Shown: one piece after another, positions 1 through 5,090 of the stretch | Layout: each line of letters begins with the position of its first letter | How positions within the stretch are numbered: the stretch's first letter is position 1 | Source of the DNA: Methanobacterium sp. PtaU1.Bin242 | GTDB lineage: Archaea > Methanobacteriota > Methanobacteria > Methanobacteriales > Methanobacteriaceae | Direction: 5' to 3' | Length of the DNA stretch: 5,225 nucleotides | Assembly (NCBI GenBank): GCA_002067565.1 | Contig: MVQZ01000255.1 | Span: 1-5,225 of the forward strand | Notes under the pieces: model-generated | Told to the model about the DNA's origin: nothing | Database searches by the model: none | The model's input: the letters and a program-made list of their open reading frames with translations, nothing else | Made by a program: the position numbers and the translations under genes

Positions 1-649
1 AAAGGAACTTAAATGGTTTGAAAAGCTTCGCTGGTTTTTATCCTCCGACGGATTTCTGGTGGTTGGTGGTAGAGACGCCGGCACCAATGAAATGGTGGTG
101 AAACGCTACTTGGAGAGTAATGATATCTATCTGCACTCTGACATCCATGGTGCCCCTTCCGTGGTAATAAAAAGCAGCAGCGCTGAGATAACAGGAAATA
201 CTATAAGTGAAGCGGCGAACATGGCGGCTTCATTCTCCAGTGCCTGGTCTAAGGGCTTTGGATCGCAGGATGTCTACTGGGTACGGCCAGATCAGGTGTC
301 AAAAACCCCCCAATCCGGCGAATTTGTAAATAAAGGCGCATTTATTATAAGGGGGAGTCGAAATTATGTCAGAGGAGTTCCGCTTTTAATTGCAGTGGGA
401 ATAGTGGACTATGAAGGTGAGAGAATCATGGCCGGCCCTCCCTCAGCCGTCAGTAAACACACCGATGATTATGTGATTATAAAACCCGGTTTCACCAAAA
501 AAGAAGAGATCTCCCGTAACATCTTAAGTAAGATTGATAAAAAGCATATCCTAACCCTGGATGATGTGATACGAGTCCTACCATCTGGTAAGTGTGATTT
601 TGCAAACGAAAGGGATTTGAGGATGATAGAACTGAATAGAATGGGGTAA
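1..649 (+). CDS. rqcH: Archaeal RqcH (Rqc2/NEMF, NFACT family), C-terminal part only
   Basis: The gene enters from the left edge; the first whole codon is at position 2 and TAA is at 647-649, giving 215 residues of a family protein usually about 650-680 long. The visible part is the NFACT-R (DUF814) domain and the archaeal C-terminal tail. Seen directly: the entry block KWFEKLRWFLSSDGFLVVGG (residues 4-23), the family hallmark DIYLHSDIHGAPS (41-53), an AxxxASFSSAW helix, then YWVRPDQVSK and GAFIIRG. The tail carries AGPPSAV, KPGFTKKEE and VLPSGKC, as expected for archaeal members. Family knowledge: RqcH binds stalled 60S/50S-type large subunits carrying peptidyl-tRNA and recruits tRNA(Ala) to add alanine tails to the blocked chain in the cytoplasm. 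The NFACT-N, HhH and coiled-coil parts lie outside the window. A GTG at 59 lies inside the conserved domain and is not a start. The gene converges on the minus-strand operon, so no shared transcription is implied. Confidence 0.93.
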   Translation, partial: KELKWFEKLRWFLSSDGFLVVGGRDAGTNEMVVKRYLESNDIYLHSDIHGAPSVVIKSSSAEITGNTISEAANMAASFSSAWSKGFGSQDVYWVRPDQVSKTPQSGEFVNKGAFIIRGSRNYVRGVPLLIAVGIVDYEGERIMAGPPSAVSKHTDDYVIIKPGFTKKEEISRNILSKIDKKHILTLDDVIRVLPSGKCDFANERDLRMIELNRMG

Positions 650-690
650 TTTTGTAATTAATCTAACTTTATTAAAAAAATTTACTTATT
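650..690. terminator. Convergent terminator region, oligo-T on both strands
   Basis: Only 32 bases separate the RqcH stop (649) from the zinc-ribbon stop (682). The plus strand has A7 at 674-680, which reads as T7 on the minus strand directly after the zinc-ribbon stop codon, the usual form of an archaeal intrinsic terminator (oligo-T without a needed hairpin). Plus-strand transcripts meet shorter T runs (TTTT at 650-653, TTT at 668-670) and then the T-rich antisense of the operon end. No strong hairpin is seen. Confidence 0.55.
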
Positions 691-978
691 CTTCAATCTC
701 TTCTTTAATAAAAAATTAATATCAATCAGATATTTCCCTTCTTCATCTGAGATTATCACTGAATCGTTTTCCATCAGGGATGTGAGATTCACCTCGTAGA
801 TCCCATGTTCCTTTACCATAATGGTCTCTACGGAGTTTCCTTTACTTTCCTTTATTTTTTTTACACGACCCTGGTGACTGTATTCAAAGAATTTACTGCC
901 ACAGTGGGGGCATCCTTTAAGTATGATATCCTCCGAGTCTCCTTTAAATTCTGCGCCGCATTTAATGCATCGATGCAC
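682..978 (-). CDS. DUF2072 zinc-ribbon protein (OapC/ArvC-like), last gene of the operon
   Basis: A small cytoplasmic protein of 98 residues when started at GTG 978. An N-terminal zinc ribbon is clear: CIKC (residues 4-7) and CPHC (23-26), both CxxC with conserved Gly after each pair, followed by a basic stretch (KKIKESK) and an acidic/hydrophobic C-terminal half with no cysteines. A longer reading from GTG 987 (101 residues) is possible, but 978 is preferred: GGTGAT at 988-983 matches the archaeal anti-SD with 4 bases to the start, and family members as I recall them begin MPHxCxxCG, which MHRCIKCG fits. The start lies inside the preceding gene (17-bp overlap), pointing to translational coupling. 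Family: an archaeal conserved protein of unknown biochemistry, found beside an Era-like GTPase and DUF2073; I recall the name 'OapC/ArvC family', from similarity to a bacterial protein bound to OLE RNA. RNA or protein binding by the ribbon is inference. Confidence 0.85.
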   Translation of the reverse strand: MHRCIKCGAEFKGDSEDIILKGCPHCGSKFFEYSHQGRVKKIKESKGNSVETIMVKEHGIYEVNLTSLMENDSVIISDEEGKYLIDINFLLKKRLKNK

Positions 979-1342
979 CGGAATCACCGAGATTAGCTAT
1001 CATGGAAAGGAAGTTTGATTTTTTCTTAACTGCTTTCATTACATTGGCCGGGCCAATAATGGTTATGCCCACGGTTTTCTTCTTGGACAATCCGAAAAAG
1101 GCTGTTTTATCCTTTTCCAGGGTGTAAATATCGATTCCCATAAAGTTTTCCACATCTATCTCCCTCATGGTGGTCTCTATAAGCTCAGCTTCCTCCTCTG
1201 GACTTAACCCGCCTTCAATAACCACCAGATCGCCATTTTTAACCCGATCCACTATCATAGATACTTTCTCCATACTGGTGTGTGAGTTAAGTGCTGTTGA
1301 TGAGAGAAAATCCATTTTTAGACCATCAGTATTAGAGTCCAT
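962..1342 (-). CDS. DUF2073 protein (OapB/ArvB-like)
   Basis: 126 residues, soluble, no cysteines and no membrane segment. Recognised as a DUF2073 archaeal protein from its conserved core: SMEKVSMIVDRVKNGDLVVI (23-42), EGGLSPEEEAELIETTMREI (43-62), FMGIDIYTLE (67-76), FFGLSKKKTVGITIIGPANV (82-101) and the C-terminal FLSMIANLGD. The alternation of helix and strand suggests a compact alpha/beta fold. The ATG at 1342 is backed by GAGGT (1353-1349) with 6-base spacing; an internal ATG at 1315 would give 117 residues and is the point where family similarity seems to begin, so the first nine residues may be poorly conserved. It follows the GTPase by 16 bases and overlaps the zinc-ribbon gene at its 3' end. 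Function is not established. I recall 'OapB/ArvB family' as the current database name; OapB is an RNA-binding partner of bacterial OLE RNA. A role as partner or effector of the neighbouring GTPase is inference from conserved linkage. Confidence 0.85.
   Translation of the reverse strand: MDSNTDGLKMDFLSSTALNSHTSMEKVSMIVDRVKNGDLVVIEGGLSPEEEAELIETTMREIDVENFMGIDIYTLEKDKTAFFGLSKKKTVGITIIGPANVMKAVKKKSNFLSMIANLGDSGASMH
983..988 (-). promoter_or_regulatory. Shine-Dalgarno site that decides the zinc-ribbon gene start
   Basis: The minus strand reads GGTGAT at 988-983, followed by TCCG and GTG at 978-976. The match to the archaeal SD consensus (GGAGGTGATCC) extends through most of TTCC. The alternative GTG at 987-985 overlaps this site and has no SD of its own (upstream is ATAGCTAATCTCG). 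Confidence 0.65.
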
Positions 1343-1358
1343 TTTTAAACCTCAGTTA

Positions 1359-2012
1359 TTATCTAAATCTTTTCACCATGGCCTGGTAAAGATCAGCGGT
1401 GTTTTCACCGTGTAATGCAGATATGGGAACCACTGTGTGCTGGGGAAACACAGAATAGATTCTGTCAGGTGCTGCACTAGGAAGATCGATTTTGTTGGCC
1501 ACTATTACAAAGGGTATTTTACGGGCTTCCAGATTACCGATAATGGTGATGTTAGCCTGTGTAAGAGGATCCTGAGTGGCATCAATCACCAGTAAAACCC
1601 CAGTTACATCATCCAACCATTTAATAGCTTCTATTATTCCTTTGGTAGCTTCTTTAGCTCTTTCTTTAGCTTCAATTTCTGACAGGCCAAATTTAAGGAA
1701 GTTTTTATAGTCAATCTTAGTGGCTATTCCTGGTGTATCAATTATATCAAAATCCAGTTCCACCCCATCATGGCTTAAGGTCACATGCTCCTGCCGGTAA
1801 ACCCTCCTGGTTTCATGAGGTATCTCCGAAACCAAACCAATGGGTTTTCCAATCCAGTCGTTGGTCATCCTATTTGCTAGAGTGGTCTTTCCAGAGTTTG
1901 GATGACCATAAAATCCTATTTTAAGTTTTTTATTCTTTCCAAGAAGTTTGTTAAAAATATCTGTGTAAAATTTGCGCGTCAAAAATCTGGGCATACTCAC
2001 CACTCTTATCAT
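1359..2012 (-). CDS. Era-like small GTPase of the DUF2072/DUF2073 cluster (ArvA-like)
   Basis: 217 residues. All G motifs are visible: P-loop GHPNSGKT (36-43), a switch-I stretch IPHETRRV (64-71) with T68 as the likely G2 Thr, G3 DTPG (92-95), G4 NKID (173-176) and G5 SAL (198-200). The core resembles Era/TrmE-type TRAFAC GTPases, but no KH domain follows, so it is not bacterial Era. A basic N-terminal extension of about 30 residues precedes the G domain and could contact membrane or RNA. Start choice is open. ATG 2012 forms an ATGA overlap with the upstream stop but has GAGGA directly abutting it (zero spacing). GTG 2003 would sit 9 bases from the same GAGGA, and ATG 1994 (MPRFLTRK) has GGTGA only 2 bases upstream. 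All three leave the domain intact. It should bind and hydrolyse GTP in the cytoplasm; the physiological target is unknown. Its two downstream neighbours are its conserved companions in euryarchaea. Confidence 0.88.
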   Translation of the reverse strand: MIRVVSMPRFLTRKFYTDIFNKLLGKNKKLKIGFYGHPNSGKTTLANRMTNDWIGKPIGLVSEIPHETRRVYRQEHVTLSHDGVELDFDIIDTPGIATKIDYKNFLKFGLSEIEAKERAKEATKGIIEAIKWLDDVTGVLLVIDATQDPLTQANITIIGNLEARKIPFVIVANKIDLPSAAPDRIYSVFPQHTVVPISALHGENTADLYQAMVKRFR

Positions 2013-2707
2013 TCCTCGTAAAATTCACCGGGTTCGAGTATAACAACTTTTATACTTGCATTCAATGCTTCCACCCTTTCAGCAAATTCCAATGGATTTT
2101 GCTGGATTACAGGAAAAGTGTTGTAATGCATTGGTATTAATATTTCTGGTTTTATCCAGTCCGCCGCAATAGCCGCTTCCCTAGGTCCCATAGTAAAACG
2201 ATCACCTATAGGGAGTAACGCTATGTCCGGATGGTAAATGTCTCTTATTACGGTTTTCATATCTCCAAAGATACCGGTGTCTCCTGAGTGGTAAATTTTT
2301 CGACCGTTCTCCAGTCTTATGATGTATCCGCAGGAACTTCCTCCTGCACCCATTTCATCCATAAAATCCATATCTGAAGAATGGCTGGAGTCCACCATGG
2401 TCACTTCAATATCCTGAAATTCCACAGTTCCACCCATATTCATTCCCAGACTGTCAAAGCCCTGTTTGGATAGATAAACAGAGTTTTCATGGTTGGCAAT
2501 GATGGCTGCTCCGGTTCGGTTGGCAATCTCCATGGTATCCCCAAAGTGGTCCTTATGCCCATGGGTTACCATAATTAAATCAGTGCTCAGTTCTTCCACC
2601 ATAACCGGAGAAATAGGATTGTTACTAATAAAAGGGTCGATGAGAATCTTTAAATTATGGTTGGTGATGATCTGGAAGGCGGAATGTCCTAACCACCGGA
2701 TAATCAT
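2009..2707 (-). CDS. UPF0173 metal-dependent hydrolase (metallo-beta-lactamase fold)
   Basis: 232 residues, the normal family length, with the complete dinuclear metal site of the lactamase fold: HGHKDH (H49, H51, D53, H54), H109 in DSSHSSD, D143 in HSGDTG and H194 in IPMHYNTFP. The opening MIIRWLGHSAF and the early ILIDPFISNNP strand are typical of UPF0173, a family related to UlaG-type lactonases and more distantly to NAPE-PLD phosphodiesterases. Reaction and substrate are unknown; a phosphodiester or lactone is plausible. There is no signal peptide, so it is cytoplasmic. The start at ATG 2707 has GGAGAT at 2719-2714 with 6-base spacing and overlaps the upstream stop as ATGA. The stop overlaps the GTPase ATG in the same way, so it is coupled on both sides. 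Confidence 0.92.
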   Translation of the reverse strand: MIIRWLGHSAFQIITNHNLKILIDPFISNNPISPVMVEELSTDLIMVTHGHKDHFGDTMEIANRTGAAIIANHENSVYLSKQGFDSLGMNMGGTVEFQDIEVTMVDSSHSSDMDFMDEMGAGGSSCGYIIRLENGRKIYHSGDTGIFGDMKTVIRDIYHPDIALLPIGDRFTMGPREAAIAADWIKPEILIPMHYNTFPVIQQNPLEFAERVEALNASIKVVILEPGEFYEE

Positions 2708-3990
2708 GGTTTTATCTCCAGATCAATATCCTGGGAAATTTCCCATGCATCTTCAAATAGTCTTTCAATTTCTTCTATTGATTTTTGATCCTTGTAAACC
2801 ACTCCCACCTCATAGCTTTCATATATGGGATCTGTGGATATGATCAGTCCATTGCTTTCATCAGCAACTATGGCAATGGTGTGCACATGAGGCATGGTTC
2901 TTATTTTTACATCTTTATCAATTAAAAGCCTTAAAAGTTCCACAGATGCATCATCATCCAGGCTAGCTTCCTGAATAATCATGCGACTTTCAGTATCCAT
3001 GAATTTTTTCAAAATACCCACATCGATGTTCCTGACCCAGGGATACATTATCAGTATTCTGTTATTAGCCTTGGAGATGGTCTCCATCATGGCTTCCTGA
3101 ACATCTCCTGCATCAAAAGACCAGATTATACCTGGTTCTTGGGACTCTGATTTCAGTTTACCCAGAGTTCCTTTAAATGAATCAAGTCGTTCATCTATTA
3201 TGCTTTCAATGTCCTTAGCATTCTCTATGTAACTTTCTTTTAAGCGATCCAATCTTTTTTTCACAAATTCGTCTTCTTTCTTCGGCTGTATGGACCTTAA
3301 TTTGTCCATGTCTGGTCTTTTTGGAGTTGGAGGTTTTTCCTGTGGTGACTCAGCTTTAACCGGTTCTATTTTCTTAGGCTTTTCAAGCCCCTCCTCTGAT
3401 TTATCAGCTTTAACCGGCTTTTTAATTCGCGGAGATATTTTTGAGGTTAAATCTGGAGGTACGGTTGAAGATCTGCCTTTATCTGCCTTCTCTATTTTTC
3501 TTTGAGGCTTAATTTCGCTCATTCCAATCTGGGGTTTTTCTTCTCCGGATACCGGCCCAGTTTTATCCACAGCTAATTCATCTTTTGCGGATGTTGAAGG
3601 TGCCATTTCAGGTCTTTCTGCTTTTTTTGGCCTTCTTATTCTGGGCTGAGGTTTAATTGTCTTCTCGGGCTTAATTGTTTTTTCAATGTTATCCAAAGTT
3701 TCCCTCATTTTCTCATCTTCTGAGACCTTTTTTTCCACTTTTACTGGTTTTGGTCTTGGTCTCATTACTGGTTCTGTTTTGGGTTCTACTTTTGTGGAAG
3801 ATGGAGACTTTTCACGAGAAAGATCTATTCCGGAACTAAATAATACAACTAAAAAAAGTCCAAATACGGCTAAAATTAATCCTAGAAGGAAAAGTAAAAA
3901 GTTCGGTGGAGTTGTAAATCCGAAAGACATGGCATAAAAGCCGGCAATAATTAGAAGTCCCCCAAAAATTGTTATGATTAAATTGATCAT
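2704..3990 (-). CDS. Membrane-anchored protein with Pro/Lys-rich linker and PLD-like C-terminal domain
   Basis: 428 residues in three parts. (a) Two hydrophobic segments, about 2-24 and 30-52, with a short TTPPN turn, forming a membrane hairpin with little outside. (b) About 55-230, a low-complexity Lys/Pro/Glu/Ser linker with short repeats (KTIKP twice at 104-114, PVKAE/PVKAD), then a charged, probably coiled helix (about 235-285). (c) About 290-425, an alpha/beta domain: ILIMYPWV, MIIQEASL, VKIRTMPHVH and IAIVADESNGLIISTD. The last block looks like a PLD HKD half-motif (HxKxxxxD) with H370 and D377 kept but Lys replaced by I372, as in the non-catalytic PLD-like sensor domains of TrmB-type regulators. 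It is therefore probably a binding or scaffold domain, not an enzyme. The start is firm: GGAGGT at 4001-3996 with 5-base spacing. As first gene of the operon, coupled by ATGA to the hydrolase, it may hold the system at the membrane (inference). No family name recognised. Confidence 0.82.
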   Translation of the reverse strand: MINLIITIFGGLLIIAGFYAMSFGFTTPPNFLLFLLGLILAVFGLFLVVLFSSGIDLSREKSPSSTKVEPKTEPVMRPRPKPVKVEKKVSEDEKMRETLDNIEKTIKPEKTIKPQPRIRRPKKAERPEMAPSTSAKDELAVDKTGPVSGEEKPQIGMSEIKPQRKIEKADKGRSSTVPPDLTSKISPRIKKPVKADKSEEGLEKPKKIEPVKAESPQEKPPTPKRPDMDKLRSIQPKKEDEFVKKRLDRLKESYIENAKDIESIIDERLDSFKGTLGKLKSESQEPGIIWSFDAGDVQEAMMETISKANNRILIMYPWVRNIDVGILKKFMDTESRMIIQEASLDDDASVELLRLLIDKDVKIRTMPHVHTIAIVADESNGLIISTDPIYESYEVGVVYKDQKSIEEIERLFEDAWEISQDIDLEIKP

Positions 3991-4002
3991 CTTCTACCTC
4001 CA

Positions 4003-4047
4003 AATATTATTATGTTATGGATTTATATAAATTATAAAGGTTTCCCC
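4003..4047 (-). promoter_or_regulatory. Promoter of the five-gene operon
   Basis: Reading the minus strand, purine-rich GGGGGAAACC (4048-4039, BRE-like) is followed by two adjoining TATA-like boxes, TTTATAAT (4038-4031) and TTATATAA (4030-4023). With archaeal spacing of about 25 bases, the first predicts a start near 4009, leaving a leader of about 19 bases that contains the GGAGGT site. The second would start near 4002 and clip the SD, so the first box is preferred. Confidence 0.55.
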
Positions 4048-4089
4048 CAATTTGTTTTTATCTGAACCTCATCATTATTTCTCTCTGAC

Positions 4090-4116
4090 TTGTTTACAGA
4101 ATTATTCCATAAACAA
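4090..4116. repeat. 27-bp near-perfect palindrome upstream of the operon promoter
   Basis: Outer arms TTGTTTA (4090-4096) and TAAACAA (4110-4116) and inner arms GAAT (4099-4102) and ATTC (4104-4107) share one centre at 4103, so 11 of 13 base pairs match; only the two CA/CA positions fail. It lies about 55-80 bases upstream of the operon TATA boxes. No T-run follows on the minus strand, so it does not look like a terminator. A dimeric regulator site is the likeliest reading. Confidence 0.6.
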
Positions 4117-4233
4117 ATACATTCTTATAGTTTTATAAATAATTATAATTTTATTAATCGGCTTTTTCTAAATATTTATTTTATTAATATTATTAAAATA
4201 TTTTATTTTAATTAATTTTTTATTAATATATTT
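4117..4233. repeat. Extremely AT-rich spacer with three TTTTATTAAT copies
   Basis: This stretch between the winged-helix gene's stop and the palindrome is almost pure A/T; the only G/C cluster is CGGC at 4159-4162. TTTTATTAAT occurs exactly at 4149-4158, 4179-4188 and 4218-4227 (offsets 30 and 39), with related TTTTATTTTAATTAA at 4201-4215. No ORF, RNA gene or convincing oligo-T terminator for the upstream minus-strand gene is visible. Copies of a 10-mer are not surprising at this composition, so function is uncertain. Confidence 0.4.
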
Positions 4234-4809
4234 TTAAATTCCCACAACACCTTGAGCCTTGATGTATTTCAATATATCTTCAATGAAATTATCTTCCCCA
4301 TCCACATCACTCAAACTCCAGGCTAATTTGGTTATTAATATTTTCTTCTGTTCTTCCTGCTGAGAATCTATATAATAAACAATCCTATTAAAAAGTGTAT
4401 CAGCGCTTTCCAAATTTAATGCTTTACCATTTTTTTCCATTTCTTTAATCTTATTTCTAAAAATTCTTTTAAGTTTATAGGAAGCATTCTTCACTTCTTC
4501 ATCATTAACACTTTCCAAATTTTTTATAAGCGTTTCTATTTCAAAAAAATCAGTCTTAACCAGGCTGAATATAATTCCATCCGGTCTTATAGACTGGATC
4601 CTTTTAACACCATGATATATATCAAAATCATAGCCGATCATACAGATTTTTCCATCCCTTAAAAGATTCATTAAAGATTCATTGAAAGTCTTATCAGAAA
4701 TATTCGTATGGGAGTTTCTCATTACATGTCCTAAAAGCTCTTTTTTAGACAGTTCTTTTTCATCCAGAGCCTCTAAGATTAGTTCCTTTAATTTGTAATT
4801 TCTAGGCAT
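4234..4809 (-). CDS. Unrecognised protein with probable N-terminal winged helix
   Basis: 191 residues, no membrane segment, no cysteine cluster (single Cys56). Residues 1-70 fit a winged-helix pattern: helix LKELILEALDEK (7-18), helix SKKELLGHVMRN (21-32), a candidate recognition helix DKTFNESLMNLLRDG (39-53), then a beta wing KICMIGYDFDIYHG (54-67). The rest is helical and charged (TLIKNLESVNDEEVKNASYK, about 93-112; FRNKIKEMEKNGK, 117-129) and could dimerise. This supports a DNA-binding regulator, but I cannot name a family. Start ATG 4809 has only a weak SD (GTGA at 4818-4815, 6-base spacing). Base composition is near 30% G+C in the lines I counted, lower than the operon genes (about 40% in one line) and much lower than the divergent pilin (65 of 135 bases), which may mean transfer or weak selection. 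It is transcribed away from the pilin gene, and its own promoter carries an inverted repeat, suggesting autoregulation (inference). Confidence 0.75.
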   Translation of the reverse strand: MPRNYKLKELILEALDEKELSKKELLGHVMRNSHTNISDKTFNESLMNLLRDGKICMIGYDFDIYHGVKRIQSIRPDGIIFSLVKTDFFEIETLIKNLESVNDEEVKNASYKLKRIFRNKIKEMEKNGKALNLESADTLFNRIVYYIDSQQEEQKKILITKLAWSLSDVDGEDNFIEDILKYIKAQGVVGI

Positions 4810-4840
4810 ATAATTTCACTACCAAACACTTTTTTTTTAA

Positions 4841-4860
4841 TATGTGATAATTTGCACATA
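4841..4860. repeat. Inverted repeat at the predicted start site of the winged-helix gene
   Basis: TATGTG (4841-4846) and CACATA (4855-4860) form six-base arms around 8 bases, with AATT (4849-4852) at the centre also self-complementary, so 8 of 10 pairs match. It lies just downstream of the TATA box over the expected transcription start, the classic place for a repressor. A further TGTGAT half-site lies at 4884-4889 on the other side of the TATA box. Confidence 0.5.
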
Positions 4861-4880
4861 AAACTATATAAATACTAATA
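4843..4880 (-). promoter_or_regulatory. Promoter of the winged-helix gene
   Basis: The minus strand has TTTATATA (4872-4865), a near-consensus archaeal TATA box, preceded by GGCTATTAGTA. A start about 25 bases on falls near 4843, giving a leader of about 33 bases that includes an A9 run (plus-strand T9, 4830-4838). Confidence 0.55.
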
Positions 4881-5029
4881 GCCTGTGATGAAAAAATATA
4901 TTCAAATTATATGGGGGGAAGATAAAAAATAGGGAGGATGATAAGAATAGTAATAATGAAAATGGCGTGGTTAAAAAAATTGATTAACAATAAATAGATA
5001 TCATAAATAATAGATAAATAATAATAAGC
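4881..5029. other. AT-rich divergent spacer, no supported gene
   Basis: Between the two divergent promoters there is no ORF of useful length. Two G-rich islands stand out: ATATGGGGGGAAG (4909-4921) and AGGGAGG (4931-4937). The first resembles the pilin translation-initiation region (5072-5093). A 19-codon ORF (4938-4997) begins directly after GGGAGG, but with zero spacing; I do not call it a gene. Confidence 0.45.
5003..5024 (+). repeat. Tandem 11-mer upstream of the pilin promoter
   Basis: ATAAATAATAG (5003-5013) is followed at once by ATAAATAATAA (5014-5024), and a related ATAAATAGATA lies at 4990-5000. The 11-base period places copies on about the same helix face. It ends 11 bases before the TATA box. 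Low complexity makes chance possible. Confidence 0.45.
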
Positions 5030-5066
5030 AACAATTTTATATATTGTTATACCAAAAGAATATAAT
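5027..5066 (+). promoter_or_regulatory. Promoter of the pilin-like gene
   Basis: TTTTATATATT (5035-5045) is a strong archaeal TATA box, preceded by purine-rich AAGCAACAA. The predicted start is near 5065, giving a leader of about 26 bases carrying the strong SD. Confidence 0.6.
5030..5048. repeat. Inverted repeat enclosing the pilin TATA box
   Basis: AACAAT (5030-5035) and ATTGTT (5043-5048) are exact inverted six-mers separated by the seven bases TTTATAT, which are the core of the TATA box. A protein bound here would block TBP, so a repressor operator is a fair inference. Confidence 0.5.
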
Positions 5067-5077
5067 AACCAATATGG

Positions 5078-5083
5078 GGAGGT
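5078..5083 (+). promoter_or_regulatory. Strong Shine-Dalgarno site of the pilin-like gene
   Basis: GGAGGT (within GGGGAGGT, 5076-5083) is followed by seven bases and ATG at 5091, a full match to the archaeal SD core at good spacing, fitting a highly translated gene. Confidence 0.8.
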
Positions 5084-5090
5084 ATAAAAT

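Noticed and set aside
59..649. Treating GTG 59 as the start of the first gene
   Set aside because: The reading frame is open to position 2 and the conserved NFACT-R block begins before position 59, so the gene is truncated by the window, not short.
2493..2843. 116-codon plus-strand ORF opposite the hydrolase and membrane-protein genes
   Set aside because: It is antisense to two well-supported coupled genes, has no SD and no recognisable protein pattern.
3351..3417. Direct repeat CAGCTTTAACCGG at 3351-3363 and 3405-3417
   Set aside because: It encodes the repeated PVKAE/PVKAD in the linker and is explained by low-complexity protein sequence, not a mobile or regulatory repeat.
3290..3937. Plus-strand ORFs rich in Ser/Gly/Phe opposite the linker
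   Set aside because: They are shadows of the Lys/Pro/Glu-rich linker on the minus strand; low-complexity coding makes the opposite frames open.
4117..4233. CRISPR array or replication origin in the AT-rich repeats
   Set aside because: The copies are only 10 bases with unequal spacing and no spacer structure; no origin-recognition-box-like motif or cdc6/orc1 gene is nearby.
4938..4997. 19-codon ORF directly after GGGAGG
   Set aside because: The SD abuts the ATG with no spacing, the peptide (MIRIVIMKMAWLKKLINNK) matches nothing I know, and short ORFs are expected by chance here.
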